A stretch of DNA of 64,000 nucleotides from Bradyrhizobium sp. CCBAU 53340 (GCF_015291645.1 NZ_CP030055.1:2480001-2544000); one strand, 5' to 3'; positions 28,760 to 36,877 are shown, counted from the stretch's first letter. Numbers and translations are program-made. The notes: generated by a model from the letters alone, not told the origin.

Positions 28760-29911
28760 ATGAACCAGCATCTTCGTTCCGAACCCATTCCCTTCATCGA
28801 CGTCGCCTCGCAGCGCGCCCGGCTCGGCGCCTCGCTCGATGCCGCCGTCAAGCGCGTGATGGACCACTGCCAGTTCGTCAACGGTCCTGAAGTTTTCGAG
28901 CTCGAGAAGCAGCTTGCGGCCTATTGCGGCGCCAAGCACGTGGTGGCCTGCTCCAACGGCACCGATGCGCTTCTCATGGTGCTGATGGCGAAGAACGTCG
29001 GGCCCGGCGATGCCGTGCTGTGTCCCTCCTTCACCTTCATCGCGACCGCCTCGCCGGCGGCACGGACCGGCGCGACGCCTGTCTATGTCGACGTCGATGA
29101 GACGACTTTCAACATGGATCCGGAGTCGCTCAAGCGCGGCATTGCGGCCGCGCGCAAGGCCGGCTTGAAGCCGGTCGCGGTCATTCCGGTCGATCTGTTC
29201 GGACAGCCTGCCGACCACGATGCCATCGCCGAAATCGCCGCGGCCGAAGGCCTCTTCATCATCGATGACGCCGCGCAAGGTTTTGGCGCAAGCTATAAGG
29301 GCCGCAAGCTCGGCACCTTCGGCCTCGCCACCACGACCAGCTTCTTCCCGGCAAAGCCGCTCGGCTGCTTCGGCGATGGCGGCGCGATCTTCACCGATGA
29401 CGACGAGCTCGCCGCCACGCTGCGCAGCATCCGCGTGCACGGGCAGGGCGCCGACAAATACGACAACATCCGCCTTGGCCTGACCGGCCGGCTCGACACT
29501 ATGCAGGCCGCGATCCTGATCGAGAAGCTGAAGATTTTCGACGACGAGATCGCGGCCCGCAACAGGGTGGCCGAGCGCTACGCACGCGGCCTGTCCAACG
29601 TGGTCACCGTGCCGCGGCTCAGCCCCGGCAACACCTCGGTCTGGGCGCAGTACACCATCCGTCTCCCCAAAGGCACCGACCGCGATGGCTTCGCCGCCGC
29701 GCTGAAGGCCCAGGGCGTGCCGACGGCGGTCTATTACGGCAAGTCGATGCATCAGCAGTCCGCCTACAAGCACTATCCGGTGGCCGACGGCGGTCTGCCT
29801 GCTTGCGAGAGCCTGTCGCAGGACGTCATCAGCCTGCCGATGCACGCCTATCTGACCGAAGCCGATCAGGAGCGAATCATCGCCGCCGTCCGCGGCGCGA
29901 TTGCGGGGTGA
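28760..29911 (+). CDS. gnnB: DegT/DnrJ/EryC1-family PLP aminotransferase, GnnB-like
   Basis: 383 residues from ATG 28760, chosen over 28724 because AGGAAG lies just upstream. It has SNGTDALLMVL, the aspartate in FIIDDAAQGFGA and the PLP lysine (K199) in SFFPAKPLGCFGDGG; HGQGADKYDNIRLGLTGRLD completes the family pattern. It would transfer an amino group to the 3-keto sugar made by the gnnA product, 46 bases upstream. The related WbpE works on UDP-GlcNAcA, but no WbpD-like acetyltransferase is present here, which favours the GnnB role. Confidence 0.78.
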   Translation: MNQHLRSEPIPFIDVASQRARLGASLDAAVKRVMDHCQFVNGPEVFELEKQLAAYCGAKHVVACSNGTDALLMVLMAKNVGPGDAVLCPSFTFIATASPAARTGATPVYVDVDETTFNMDPESLKRGIAAARKAGLKPVAVIPVDLFGQPADHDAIAEIAAAEGLFIIDDAAQGFGASYKGRKLGTFGLATTTSFFPAKPLGCFGDGGAIFTDDDELAATLRSIRVHGQGADKYDNIRLGLTGRLDTMQAAILIEKLKIFDDEIAARNRVAERYARGLSNVVTVPRLSPGNTSVWAQYTIRLPKGTDRDGFAAALKAQGVPTAVYYGKSMHQQSAYKHYPVADGGLPACESLSQDVISLPMHAYLTEADQERIIAAVRGAIAG

Positions 29912-29924
29912 TTTCACTTTTCTT

Positions 29925-30050
29925 CACCTCTCCCGCTTGCGGGAGAGGTCGGCGCGTAGCGCCGGGTGAGGGTTCTCTCCTCTGGGGGAGTCTTTGTCGT
30001 CGAGACACCCTCTCCCCAACCCTCTCCCGCAAGCGGGCGAGGGGGCGCAC
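29925..30050. repeat. Intergenic palindromic element (two hairpins)
   Basis: CCTCTCCCGC-TT-GCGGGAGAGG at 29927-29948 is a perfect hairpin, and a related one, CCTCTCCCGC-AA-GCGGGCGAGG, lies at 30021-30042 in what looks like a mirrored unit. Similar CCTCTCCC hairpins occur at 47.5 and 50.9 kb, so this belongs to a dispersed extragenic repeat family. It may also end transcription of gnnB. Confidence 0.75.
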
Positions 30051-30103
30051 CTTCTTCGCCGCTACCACCTAGACCTAATCCTGCCATGCTCTAAAACAGA
30101 CGC

Positions 30104-31630
30104 ATGCTCGGACGCATTTTCACGGTCGGTGGTTACACGCTGCTCTCGCGGCTGACGGGGTTTGCCCGCGATATCATGCTCGCGGCGATCCTCGGCGCCG
30201 GCCCCGTGGCCGACGCCTTTTTCGTGGCACTGCGGCTGCCCAATCATTTTCGCGCGATCTTCGCCGAAGGGGCCTTCAACGCCGCCTGGGTGCCGGCCTA
30301 TGCGCATGTCCATGGCGAGAAGGGGGAGGCGGCAGCACACCTGTTCGCCGATCGCATCTTCACGCTACTGCTGGCCTCGCAGGTGGTGCTGCTGATCGTC
30401 GCCTGGCTGTTCATGCCGCAGGCCATGAGCCTGCTTGCGCCCGGCTTTTCCGACGACGCCGAGCAGCGCAAGCTCGCGATCGAGCTGACCCGCATTACGT
30501 TTCCCTATCTGCTCTTGATCACGCTGGTGACACTCTATGGCGGCATGCTGAACGTGATGCAGCGCTTTGCCAGCGCCGCGGCCGCGTCCATCTTCCTCAA
30601 CGTCGCGATGATGATGACGCTGGCGGTTGCCGTCTGGTTTCCGACCGCGGGCCACGCCGCGGCCTGGGGCGTGCTGATCTCGGGCTTCATGCAATATTTC
30701 CTGCTCGCCGGCGATCTCGCCCGCCATGGCGGTCTGCCGCGCTTTGCGCCGCTCAAGCTCGACGAAGACGTCCGCGGCTTCTTCAAGGCGCTGGGGCCGG
30801 CGACACTGGGCTCGATGGGCACGCAGGTCGCGCTGTTCGCCGACACCATCATCGCGACCTTCCTGCCGGCCGGCGCACTGTCGGCGCTGTATTATGCCGA
30901 CCGCCTCAATCAATTGCCGATCGGCGTCATCGGCATCGCCATCGGCACCGTGCTGCTGCCGGAGATGTCGAAACGGATCACGGCCAATGACCATGACGGC
31001 GCAATGAAGGCGCAGCGCCGCGCCTTTGATTTCACGCTGCTGTTCTCGATCCCCTTCGTCGCGGCCTTCCTCACCGTGCCCGACGAGATCATGCGCGCGC
31101 TGTTCGCACGCGGCGCGTTCTCGAAGGCCGATGCGGTTGCCGCCGGCGGCACGCTTGCGGCCTATGCCATCGGCCTGATCCCTTTCGTGCTGATCCGCAG
31201 CGCGGTCGCGACCTTTTACGCGCGCAAGGATACGGCGACGCCGGTGCGGGCGTCTCTGACCGGCATCGCCGTCAACGTCGCCCTGAAGGTGGCCCTGATG
31301 GGATCGCTGGCCCAGATCGGCCTCGCGCTGGCAACCGCCGTCGGTGTCTGGACCAATCTGCTGCTGGTGCTGTTCTTCGCCGTGCGGCGCGGCTTCCTCG
31401 TGCTCGATCGCGCCTGGCTGATGTCGCTCGCCAAATTTCTGCTGACCGGGGTCGTCCTCGCCGCCGCCTTCTGGCTGATTGCGCGTGTCAGCGGATCTTC
31501 GCTAGGTGCGATGCGCTTCCACGATGAAGTGACGCTGGTCCTGCTCGCCGTCGGCGGCACCATCGTCTACGCGCTCGCGATCCTCATCCTGTTCGGCCGC
31601 AGCTGGCTGGTCTCGCTGGTGCGCGGCTAG
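30104..31630 (+). CDS. murJ: Lipid II flippase MurJ
   Basis: 508 residues with about fourteen membrane helices. The N-terminus FTVGGYTLLSRLTGFARDIM and the following DAFFVALRLPNHFRAIFAEG are diagnostic of MurJ/MviN, as is ALYYADRLNQLPIGVIGIAI. It exports lipid II for peptidoglycan assembly. No upstream gene is coupled to it; it follows the palindromic element after gnnB. It could in principle be an O-antigen Wzx of the same superfamily, but the motifs and length favour MurJ. Confidence 0.9.
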   Translation: MLGRIFTVGGYTLLSRLTGFARDIMLAAILGAGPVADAFFVALRLPNHFRAIFAEGAFNAAWVPAYAHVHGEKGEAAAHLFADRIFTLLLASQVVLLIVAWLFMPQAMSLLAPGFSDDAEQRKLAIELTRITFPYLLLITLVTLYGGMLNVMQRFASAAAASIFLNVAMMMTLAVAVWFPTAGHAAAWGVLISGFMQYFLLAGDLARHGGLPRFAPLKLDEDVRGFFKALGPATLGSMGTQVALFADTIIATFLPAGALSALYYADRLNQLPIGVIGIAIGTVLLPEMSKRITANDHDGAMKAQRRAFDFTLLFSIPFVAAFLTVPDEIMRALFARGAFSKADAVAAGGTLAAYAIGLIPFVLIRSAVATFYARKDTATPVRASLTGIAVNVALKVALMGSLAQIGLALATAVGVWTNLLLVLFFAVRRGFLVLDRAWLMSLAKFLLTGVVLAAAFWLIARVSGSSLGAMRFHDEVTLVLLAVGGTIVYALAILILFGRSWLVSLVRG

Positions 31631-31708
31631 GGACGCGTTTCAACGGCTGGCCGACGGAGGTCCGCTCGGCCCCTTGGCGAGCCGTACGAAATTTCGGCCG
31701 CGGCGGCT

Positions 31709-31734
31709 GTAACCTTTTGGCTGAACCATCCGAA
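31709..31734 (+). promoter_or_regulatory. SigF-like ECF promoter, GTAACC-N16-CGAA
   Basis: GTAACC (31709-31714) and CGAA (31731-31734) have a spacer of exactly 16 bases, the reported motif for the Caulobacter ECF sigma factor SigF, the partner of NrsF. It lies 57 bases before the start of a four-gene unit that itself encodes a sigma factor and an NrsF-type protein, so autoregulation is likely. This was read by eye and is not tested. Confidence 0.65.
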
Positions 31735-31791
31735 CCTTGGGTCACGAGCCAGCTGCATTGCTGGACGTTCATGAGCCGCCAGGAGATGACG

Positions 31792-32187
31792 ATGCGCTTT
31801 ACGAGAATGACCGCTGTGGCCTTATTCGCCGTTGCTATGGGGTTCGGCTCCGCCGCTTTCGCTGCGACGGAGGTGCCGTTCACCCAGCAGGCCTTCGATG
31901 CAACCCAGCATGAGGGCAAGCCAATCCTGGTCCACATCATCGCTCCATGGTGCCCTTATTGCGCCAAGCAGCGGCCGATCCTGAATAATCTTGAAAATGA
32001 CCCCGCATTCAAGGAGCTGGTCGTCTACACCATCGATTTCGATACCCAAAAGGACTCTGTGCGCGCCATGGGCGCCCAGAAGCAAAGCACGCTGATCGTA
32101 TTCCACGGTGCCGTCGAGAAGGGGCGCTCGACCGGTGATACCGATGCCAATTCGATCAAGACGCTGCTCCAAAAGGCGACGGACTAG
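31792..32187 (+). CDS. Secreted thioredoxin-fold protein
   Basis: 131 residues from ATG 31792, preceded by AGGAG at a good distance; upstream in-frame starts lack this. A signal peptide (MRFTRMTAVALFAVAMGFGS, cleavage after AFA) is followed by a thioredoxin domain with the redox motif WCPYC (HIIAPWCPYCAKQRPIL). A second conserved region is QSTLIVFHG, which lacks the usual cis-Pro, so activity may be unusual. It would act in the periplasm and could receive electrons from the CcdA-like protein encoded next. First gene of the sigma-factor operon. Confidence 0.82.
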   Translation: MRFTRMTAVALFAVAMGFGSAAFAATEVPFTQQAFDATQHEGKPILVHIIAPWCPYCAKQRPILNNLENDPAFKELVVYTIDFDTQKDSVRAMGAQKQSTLIVFHGAVEKGRSTGDTDANSIKTLLQKATD

Positions 32188-32204
32188 GTCCGGGGAACAT
32201 CGCC

Positions 32205-32932
32205 GTGACCTTGCCATTCGTCGGCATGGGATTCGGGTTCGTCGCGGGCATGCTCTCGACCCTGTCCCCGTGTGTCCTGCCGCTGCTGCCGCTCGTGCTC
32301 GGGCCCGCGCTCGCCGTGCATCGCCTGGGTGTCGCTGCATTGCTGGCGGGCCTTGTCCTGTCCTTCTCCGGCATCGGGCTTTTCGTCGCGACCGTGGGCT
32401 TCGCGATCGGTCTCGATGGTGACGTCTTCCGCGACATTTCCGCCATCCTGTTGGCCGGATTGGGCGGAGTCCTGCTGAGCGGCGCGTTGCAGCAACGCTT
32501 CGCATTGGCAACCGGCGGCGTCAGCAATGCCGGAAGTCGCCTCATCGCTCGCATGACCCCGACCGGCATCAAGGGGCAATTCCTGGTCGGCGTTCTGCTG
32601 GGCGCCGTCTGGAGTCCCTGCGTCGGGCCAACGCTCGGCGCTGCGTCGGTCCTTGCGTCCCAAGGGCGGGATCTCGCAGTGTGGCGGCGGTCATGGTGGC
32701 ATTCGGGTTGGGGACATCCGTTCCCTTGCTGATCGTCGGATCACTTTCCCGAGCGGCGATGATGCGCTGGCGCGGCAAGATGATGAATGCCGGAAGGATG
32801 GGGAAGCTCCTGATGGGTGGCAGCGCATTGGCAGTGGCAGTGCTCATTCTCACCGGCGCAGATCACGCGCTCGAAGCTGCACTCGTTGCCGCGTCGCCCG
32901 CCTGGTTGACCGACTTCACCACCCGGTTTTGA
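32205..32932 (+). pseudogene. CcdA/DsbD-type membrane protein gene with a frameshift
   Basis: Starting at GTG 32205, the first frame encodes the CcdA start GMLSTLSPCVLPLLPLVLGP and the second-cysteine motif GAVWSPCVGPTLGAASVLAS. It then loses homology after QGRDLA and stops at 32732. The rest (AAVMVAFGLGTSVPLLIVGS and the last helices) continues in the -1 frame to 32932. Adding one base near 32673-32680 restores a single protein of about 242 residues with six helices. CcdA moves electrons across the membrane to periplasmic thioredoxins such as the upstream product. It could be a true mutation, a sequencing error or a recoding site. Confidence 0.85.
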
Positions 32933-32933
32933 A

Positions 32934-33494
32934 GTGTCCGACTTACGCGTCGTGGATCCGCAGGAATGGTCGGCGCTCATGGTGCGAGGGCAGCGTGGGG
33001 ACGTAAACGCTTATCACCGGTTGTTGCTCGGCATCACGCCTTATCTACGGGCAATTGCGAACCGTGCGCACCGCAATGCCAGTGATGCTGAAGATACCGT
33101 CCAGGATATCCTGCTGACACTGCATGTGGTTCGGCAGACATACGACCCGTCACGCCCGTTCAAGCCTTGGCTGGCTGGTATCGCGCGACATCGTGTTGCG
33201 GATCGCTTGCGCGCGCTGGGACGCGTGGCGGCAGGCGAAGTGATGTTGGAAGCCGAGCACGAGGCGCTTGCAGCCGAACAACCTCATGACCTGGTGTTGA
33301 ATAGCCGGGTTGTGGACGCCGCGTTGCAGGCCCTTCCGACCGGCCAGCGCCAAGCCATCACGCTCTTGAAGTTACAGGAGAGGTCATTGAAGGAGGCCGC
33401 CGCGCAGAGCGGAATGTCGATTGCATCCTTGAAGGTTTCAGCCCATCGGGGCATCAAGGCGCTCAGGCGCCTCCTGGGCGAGGGAGACGATTAG
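32934..33494 (+). CDS. ECF-family RNA polymerase sigma factor, SigF-like
   Basis: 186 residues from GTG 32934, one base after the ccdA stop. Region 2 is seen in DAEDTVQDILLTLHVVRQTY and RPFKPWLAGIARHRVADRLR. Region 4 is seen in LPTGQRQAITLLKLQERSLK followed by GMSIASLKVSAHRGIKALRR. The adjacent NrsF-type gene and the SigF-like promoter in front of the operon place it near Caulobacter SigF, which responds to heavy metals. The thioredoxin and CcdA partners suggest thiol or redox stress here. Confidence 0.9.
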   Translation: MSDLRVVDPQEWSALMVRGQRGDVNAYHRLLLGITPYLRAIANRAHRNASDAEDTVQDILLTLHVVRQTYDPSRPFKPWLAGIARHRVADRLRALGRVAAGEVMLEAEHEALAAEQPHDLVLNSRVVDAALQALPTGQRQAITLLKLQERSLKEAAAQSGMSIASLKVSAHRGIKALRRLLGEGDD

Positions 33495-33499
33495 AAGCG

Positions 33500-34183
33500 A
33501 TGGATACCACCGATCTCATTCAGATCCTCGCGAACGCGGCGCGGCCGGTCCGCGTCCTTCGCCCCCCGCTGTTCCGGGCCGGCGGTTGGCTCCTGATCGC
33601 ACTTGCCATCGTGATCCTGCTCGCCGTCGAACATGGCCTTCGGTCGGATATTGCAGATCAGCTGCGCAATCCGTCTTTCGTCGTTGGGATCATGGCCTCC
33701 TTCCTGACGGGCGCGCTCTCCGCGCTAAGTTGCCTGATGGCAGGCCTGCCCGACCGTTCGCGGTTCTGGTTGCTGCTCCCGTTGCCCTCGCTTGCGGTGT
33801 GGATGGCAACACTTGGCTATGGTTGCTTGACGGATTGGGTGAGCTACGAGGCGGGTAGCTTGCGGATGGGCGCGGCTGTTCAGTGCTTTGCCACGGTGCT
33901 CCTCGTCAGCCTGCCCCTATCAATATCGATTTTCGTGATGCTGCGTCATGCCGCCCGCCTGCGTCCGACTTTGGTGATGCTGGTGGCCGGACTGGCCGTT
34001 GCAGGCATGACGTCGACGGCCATGTCGCTCCTTTATCGCCTTGATGCCACTGTCATGAACCTGATCTGGAATCTCGGAGCGGCAGTGCTGATCGCGGTCA
34101 TTGAGGCCATCGTTGGACGACGCGTCCTCGTGCGGATGGCAGATCTCAACTCGCCAGTTTTCTCTCCTTGGCGAACGGGCTGA
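33500..34183 (+). CDS. NrsF-type (DUF1109) membrane anti-sigma factor
   Basis: 227 residues, five bases after the sigma factor gene. Six hydrophobic segments follow a short cytoplasmic start (DTTDLIQILANAARPVRVL), and the C-terminal LIWNLGAAVLIAVIEAIVG matches the DUF1109 family. NrsF holds SigF inactive at the membrane until stress. A cysteine-containing pair between helices (ALSCLMAG and GYGCLTDW) could be the sensor: conserved cysteines matter in NrsF of Caulobacter. The last 38 bases overlap the convergent HxlR gene. Confidence 0.82.
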   Translation: MDTTDLIQILANAARPVRVLRPPLFRAGGWLLIALAIVILLAVEHGLRSDIADQLRNPSFVVGIMASFLTGALSALSCLMAGLPDRSRFWLLLPLPSLAVWMATLGYGCLTDWVSYEAGSLRMGAAVQCFATVLLVSLPLSISIFVMLRHAARLRPTLVMLVAGLAVAGMTSTAMSLLYRLDATVMNLIWNLGAAVLIAVIEAIVGRRVLVRMADLNSPVFSPWRTG

Positions 34184-34844
34184 GACCAAGCCAGGTTTGC
34201 ATCGAGGATGCGATTTGCCGGTCGCCGGTCAGAATCATCCGACGACTGCCTACGGCCGCCCGCACCGTGTCGAACCCCATCCAGATTGCAGTCATGCTGC
34301 GCAGATCGACGGAAATATAGAGGTCGACGTCAAATCCGGGATCGACTGAGCACAGATCGACGCCTTCCTTGGGATCGACGATCAGCCACCAGTGTCGCTG
34401 GGTCGCCGAGAGCTCGGGGTAGACGAACTGGATGATGTTTCGCCGTCTGGGCATTGGCGTTGGATTCAGATTTCGCCGCATATCCCACATCAGCAGTTGA
34501 ACGTCGAGGTGCTGGAGCGACAGGTCGGCCTTGATCCGGCGTTGGCCCCAGATACCAAATCCATCGACGATGGGAGTGAGTTCACGTCCCGCCGGCGTCA
34601 GCCGATATTCATAGACGCCAGGCTCCGAAGCCAATGCTTCTCGCGCGAGGATACCTGCCGACTCGAGATCCTTGAGCCGCTGTGACAGCAGCGCGGGCGA
34701 CATTCGGGGGACACCACGTCGCAGATCGTTGAACCGCGTCGAGCCGGCAATCAGCTCTCGCAGCAGCACCACAGTCCAGCGCGTGCACAGAACCTCGGCG
34801 GCCATTGCGACCGGACAGAACTGCTTGTAGCTGCCAGCAGCCAT
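34146..34844 (-). CDS. HxlR-family regulator with C-terminal SCP2-like domain
   Basis: 232 residues. The N-terminal winged helix includes CTRWTVVLLRELIAGSTRFN and RRGVPRMSPALLSQRLKDLE, typical of HxlR. The C-terminal half, residues about 125-232, resembles the sterol-carrier-like domain found in a subset of HxlR proteins (LYISVDLRSMTAIWMGFDTV). It is divergent from the SRPBCC gene, 227 bases away, and probably regulates it. Its 3' end overlaps the NrsF-type gene. Confidence 0.8.
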   Translation of the reverse strand: MAAGSYKQFCPVAMAAEVLCTRWTVVLLRELIAGSTRFNDLRRGVPRMSPALLSQRLKDLESAGILAREALASEPGVYEYRLTPAGRELTPIVDGFGIWGQRRIKADLSLQHLDVQLLMWDMRRNLNPTPMPRRRNIIQFVYPELSATQRHWWLIVDPKEGVDLCSVDPGFDVDLYISVDLRSMTAIWMGFDTVRAAVGSRRMILTGDRQIASSMQTWLGLSPFAKERKLAS

Positions 34845-35071
34845 GTTCTCTCTCCCTGTGGACCATTTGCGAAACGTACTGCCGAATTCGCCCGGGCTTC
34901 CAGTTCAAAATCTGTACCGGCATCGATTCAGTTCGTGAACTAGTGGCGCGCAAAGGGTCCTTGCTACCTCTCAGCAATGCGGACTTGGACCGCTCCACCG
35001 GCTTGAAGGACCGTCGCGACGCGTCGGCCGACAGCCTTATGGCATCAACTCACAATGACAAGGTAATTGCG

Positions 35072-35584
35072 ATGACAAGGATTTTCTGCAAACCCCGGCT
35101 CTCCATGGCGAGCGCTGCGATGTTCGGCACGGTGTTGCTCCACTCTGGCACGGCATCGGCCGCTGCAGCCACGATTACCCGAAGCGTTGACGTGAAGGCG
35201 GCTGCCCAGGACGTTTGGTCGCTGATCGGGCCGTTCTGCGCAATCAGGGATTGGCTGCCCCCGGTGGGTCAGTGCATCGAGGATGGCAAGGCGCCATCGA
35301 CGCGCATTCTCGTCACGAAGGACGGAAAGGCCGCTTTCGTCGAGACCCAAGTCGCTCGGAATGAAGCCGAGCGCAGCTACTCCTACAAGTTTCTGACGAG
35401 CCCTCTTCCGGTCTCGAACTACACCGCAACGATCAAGGTGACTGCGAAGGCCAATGGATCTTCCACCGTTACGTGGAACGGCTCCTATACCCCCGAGCCA
35501 GGGCAGGAGAAGGCTGCCAGCGAAGCACTGCTCGGCGTCTATGACGCGGGCCTCGCTGAAATCCAGGCAAGGTTCGCGAAATAG
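35072..35584 (+). CDS. Secreted SRPBCC-family (polyketide cyclase-like) protein
   Basis: 170 residues from ATG 35072, with AAGG upstream; an in-frame ATG at 35039 would put a non-standard extension before the signal peptide. The signal (RLSMASAAMFGTVLLHSGTA, cleavage near ASA) is followed by a helix-grip domain: SVDVKAAAQDVWSLIGPFCA at the start and EALLGVYDAGLAEIQARFAK as the C-terminal helix. The fold binds hydrophobic ligands in a cavity; no ligand can be assigned. Divergent from the HxlR regulator and 45 bases before the GFA gene, which may be cotranscribed. Confidence 0.75.
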   Translation: MTRIFCKPRLSMASAAMFGTVLLHSGTASAAAATITRSVDVKAAAQDVWSLIGPFCAIRDWLPPVGQCIEDGKAPSTRILVTKDGKAAFVETQVARNEAERSYSYKFLTSPLPVSNYTATIKVTAKANGSSTVTWNGSYTPEPGQEKAASEALLGVYDAGLAEIQARFAK

Positions 35585-35629
35585 GGCCGAAGCTTCAGTT
35601 CGACACATCAGATCAAGGAGATCGACATC

Positions 35630-36055
35630 ATGACGATTTACAGCGGCAAGTGCTTTTGCGGCGCGGTAGAAATCGAAGCGGAGGGAGCACCGGAGGCAAT
35701 GGGATATTGCCATTGCTCGTCGTGCCGCTCCTGGTCGGCCGCCCCAGTGAATGCATTTACATTGTGGAAGCCGCAGAACGTGCGGGTGACCAAGGGCGCT
35801 GAATTCGTCGCCACCTACGCACAATCGGAGCTGAGCCATCGTCAATACTGCAAGCGCTGCGGGGGGCACCTCATGTGCGACCATCCGCCGCTTCGGCTCG
35901 TCGACGTGTACGCAGCCACATTGCCCATGCTGAAGTTCGCGCCGGGCGTGCACGTCAACTATTCCGAGACGGTGTTGCCGATCAGGGACGGCCTGCCGAA
36001 ACTGAAGGATTTTCCCGCCGAGTTCGGAGGCTCAGGTGTTGCCGTTTCCGAATAG
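35630..36055 (+). CDS. GFA-family zinc protein
   Basis: 141 residues. Cysteine pairs for zinc appear in SGKCFCGAVEIE, YCHCSSCRSWS and YCKRCGGHLMCD, the pattern of the GFA (glutathione-dependent formaldehyde-activating enzyme/CENP-V) family. Catalytic activity on S-hydroxymethylglutathione has been questioned for the family, so the name should not be read as proven function. It is near full length for the family. AAGGAG upstream is the ribosome-binding site. Confidence 0.88.
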   Translation: MTIYSGKCFCGAVEIEAEGAPEAMGYCHCSSCRSWSAAPVNAFTLWKPQNVRVTKGAEFVATYAQSELSHRQYCKRCGGHLMCDHPPLRLVDVYAATLPMLKFAPGVHVNYSETVLPIRDGLPKLKDFPAEFGGSGVAVSE

Positions 36056-36163
36056 CCCTCTGGTCTGGACGTTGATCGCGCTGATCTTGTCCATAGCCGG
36101 AATCCTTCATGACCTCAGCTGAGCTCCTGCGTAGGAGAGCGGCTGTCTTGTCGGCCGGCGATC

Positions 36164-36194
36164 TCTTTTCCGCGGCGTACCGCCGCGGAAAAGA
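36164..36194. repeat. Perfect 14-bp inverted repeat, 3-base loop
   Basis: TCTTTTCCGCGGCG, loop TAC, then CGCCGCGGAAAAGA. The stem is perfect and A/T-flanked on both sides, so it could end transcription in either direction, for example of the GFA gene 109 bases upstream. Confidence 0.75.
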
Positions 36195-36316
36195 AGACTT
36201 GCCTTGGTCGGACCCCTGCAACGCCGTTTCGCGTGCTGGCGAACACTCGCCTGAAAGGAGTGCTCGGCTTCCATGCATCCCTTGATTTTGTCCGGTTGCT
36301 ATGGTAGTGGGGCTGC

Positions 36317-36394
36317 ATGATTAAATGCTCGCGCAAAGTCAACTTCAACCACATGACCCGCTTCGGCTGGGCCGTGGAAGGAGTCGTGCGCTAG
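36317..36394 (+). CDS. Possible 25-residue micropeptide
   Basis: ATG 36317 to TAG 36394 encodes a basic peptide beginning MIKCSRKVNFNHMTRFGW. GTGGGG lies six bases upstream and a strong terminator lies about 28 bases downstream, so start signal, frame and end together look like a minimal gene. It has no recognised family. It may equally be part of a small RNA or chance. Confidence 0.35.
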   Translation: MIKCSRKVNFNHMTRFGWAVEGVVR

Positions 36395-36421
36395 CATTTC
36401 GACGACGACATCTTTTTCACC

Positions 36422-36450
36422 AGGCCCCGCCGGCATCGGACGGGGCCTTT
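36422..36450 (+). terminator. Rho-independent terminator after the micro-ORF
   Basis: GGCCCCG (36423-36429), an 11-base loop, CGGGGCC (36441-36447) and TTTT. It ends a transcript that starts somewhere in the gap upstream, because the GFA gene already has a hairpin of its own. Confidence 0.75.
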
Positions 36451-36493
36451 TGTTTGGCCACGCTCCCTGTCGGCACAACAGCAGGAGCGTGCG

Positions 36494-36877
36494 ATGCCAC
36501 CACAACAGACGGATATCTCACCCGGGATTGAGGCCGACGCCGCAAGGCGCGGCCTCGCCCTCTCGATCGTGCAGGCAAAGGGCGCGATCGACCAAGCGCT
36601 GGCGGAGCGCCTCAAGGCGTCAGCCAAGGCGCTGGATGGCGCTTTGCTGGACAAGGAGGCCGGATCGGGCCGAAGCGTCCTCGGCCTGCTCAAGCGGTCT
36701 TGGCGTGCGCTTCAGCGGCGACGCCAGGGCCTGCGGGTCTCCCTGTACGACCTTGGCGACAGAGAGCTGATGGACATCGGCCTGACGCGCGGGGAGATCA
36801 ACTACCTCACGCCTCAGCGTGCCATCGATACGTTGAGAGACAGCACGACGCATCTGTGGAGCGGTCGTGGGATGTGA
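36494..36877 (+). CDS. DUF1127-domain protein with long N-terminal extension
   Basis: 127 residues. The C-terminal half carries the DUF1127 core (SLYDLGDRELMDIGLTRGEI) preceded by an Arg-rich helix (SWRALQRRRQGLRVS). Small DUF1127 proteins of alphaproteobacteria bind RNA or affect phosphate and carbon metabolism; most are 45-90 residues, so the first 60 residues here are an extension without recognised features. GGAGCGTGCG upstream acts as ribosome-binding site. The GNAT gene follows closely. Confidence 0.75.
   Translation: MPPQQTDISPGIEADAARRGLALSIVQAKGAIDQALAERLKASAKALDGALLDKEAGSGRSVLGLLKRSWRALQRRRQGLRVSLYDLGDRELMDIGLTRGEINYLTPQRAIDTLRDSTTHLWSGRGM

Larger units (their letters stand above)
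36056..36493. other. 438-base gap between GFA and DUF1127 genes
   Basis: This is one of the two longest spacers in the window. It holds a 14-bp perfect hairpin (36164-36194), a possible 25-codon gene (36317-36394) and a terminator (36422-36450). No longer coding frame with family features was seen on either strand. A small RNA is possible. Confidence 0.6.

Noticed and set aside
29925..30050. CRISPR-like repeats
   Set aside because: Only two related hairpins without regular spacers; this is an extragenic palindromic element. No CRISPR array or cas gene occurs in the window.
34805..35071. N-terminal extension of the SRPBCC protein in the same frame
   Set aside because: The extension would bury a clear signal peptide 89 residues in; ATG 35072 has an upstream AAGG and gives a normal secreted protein.
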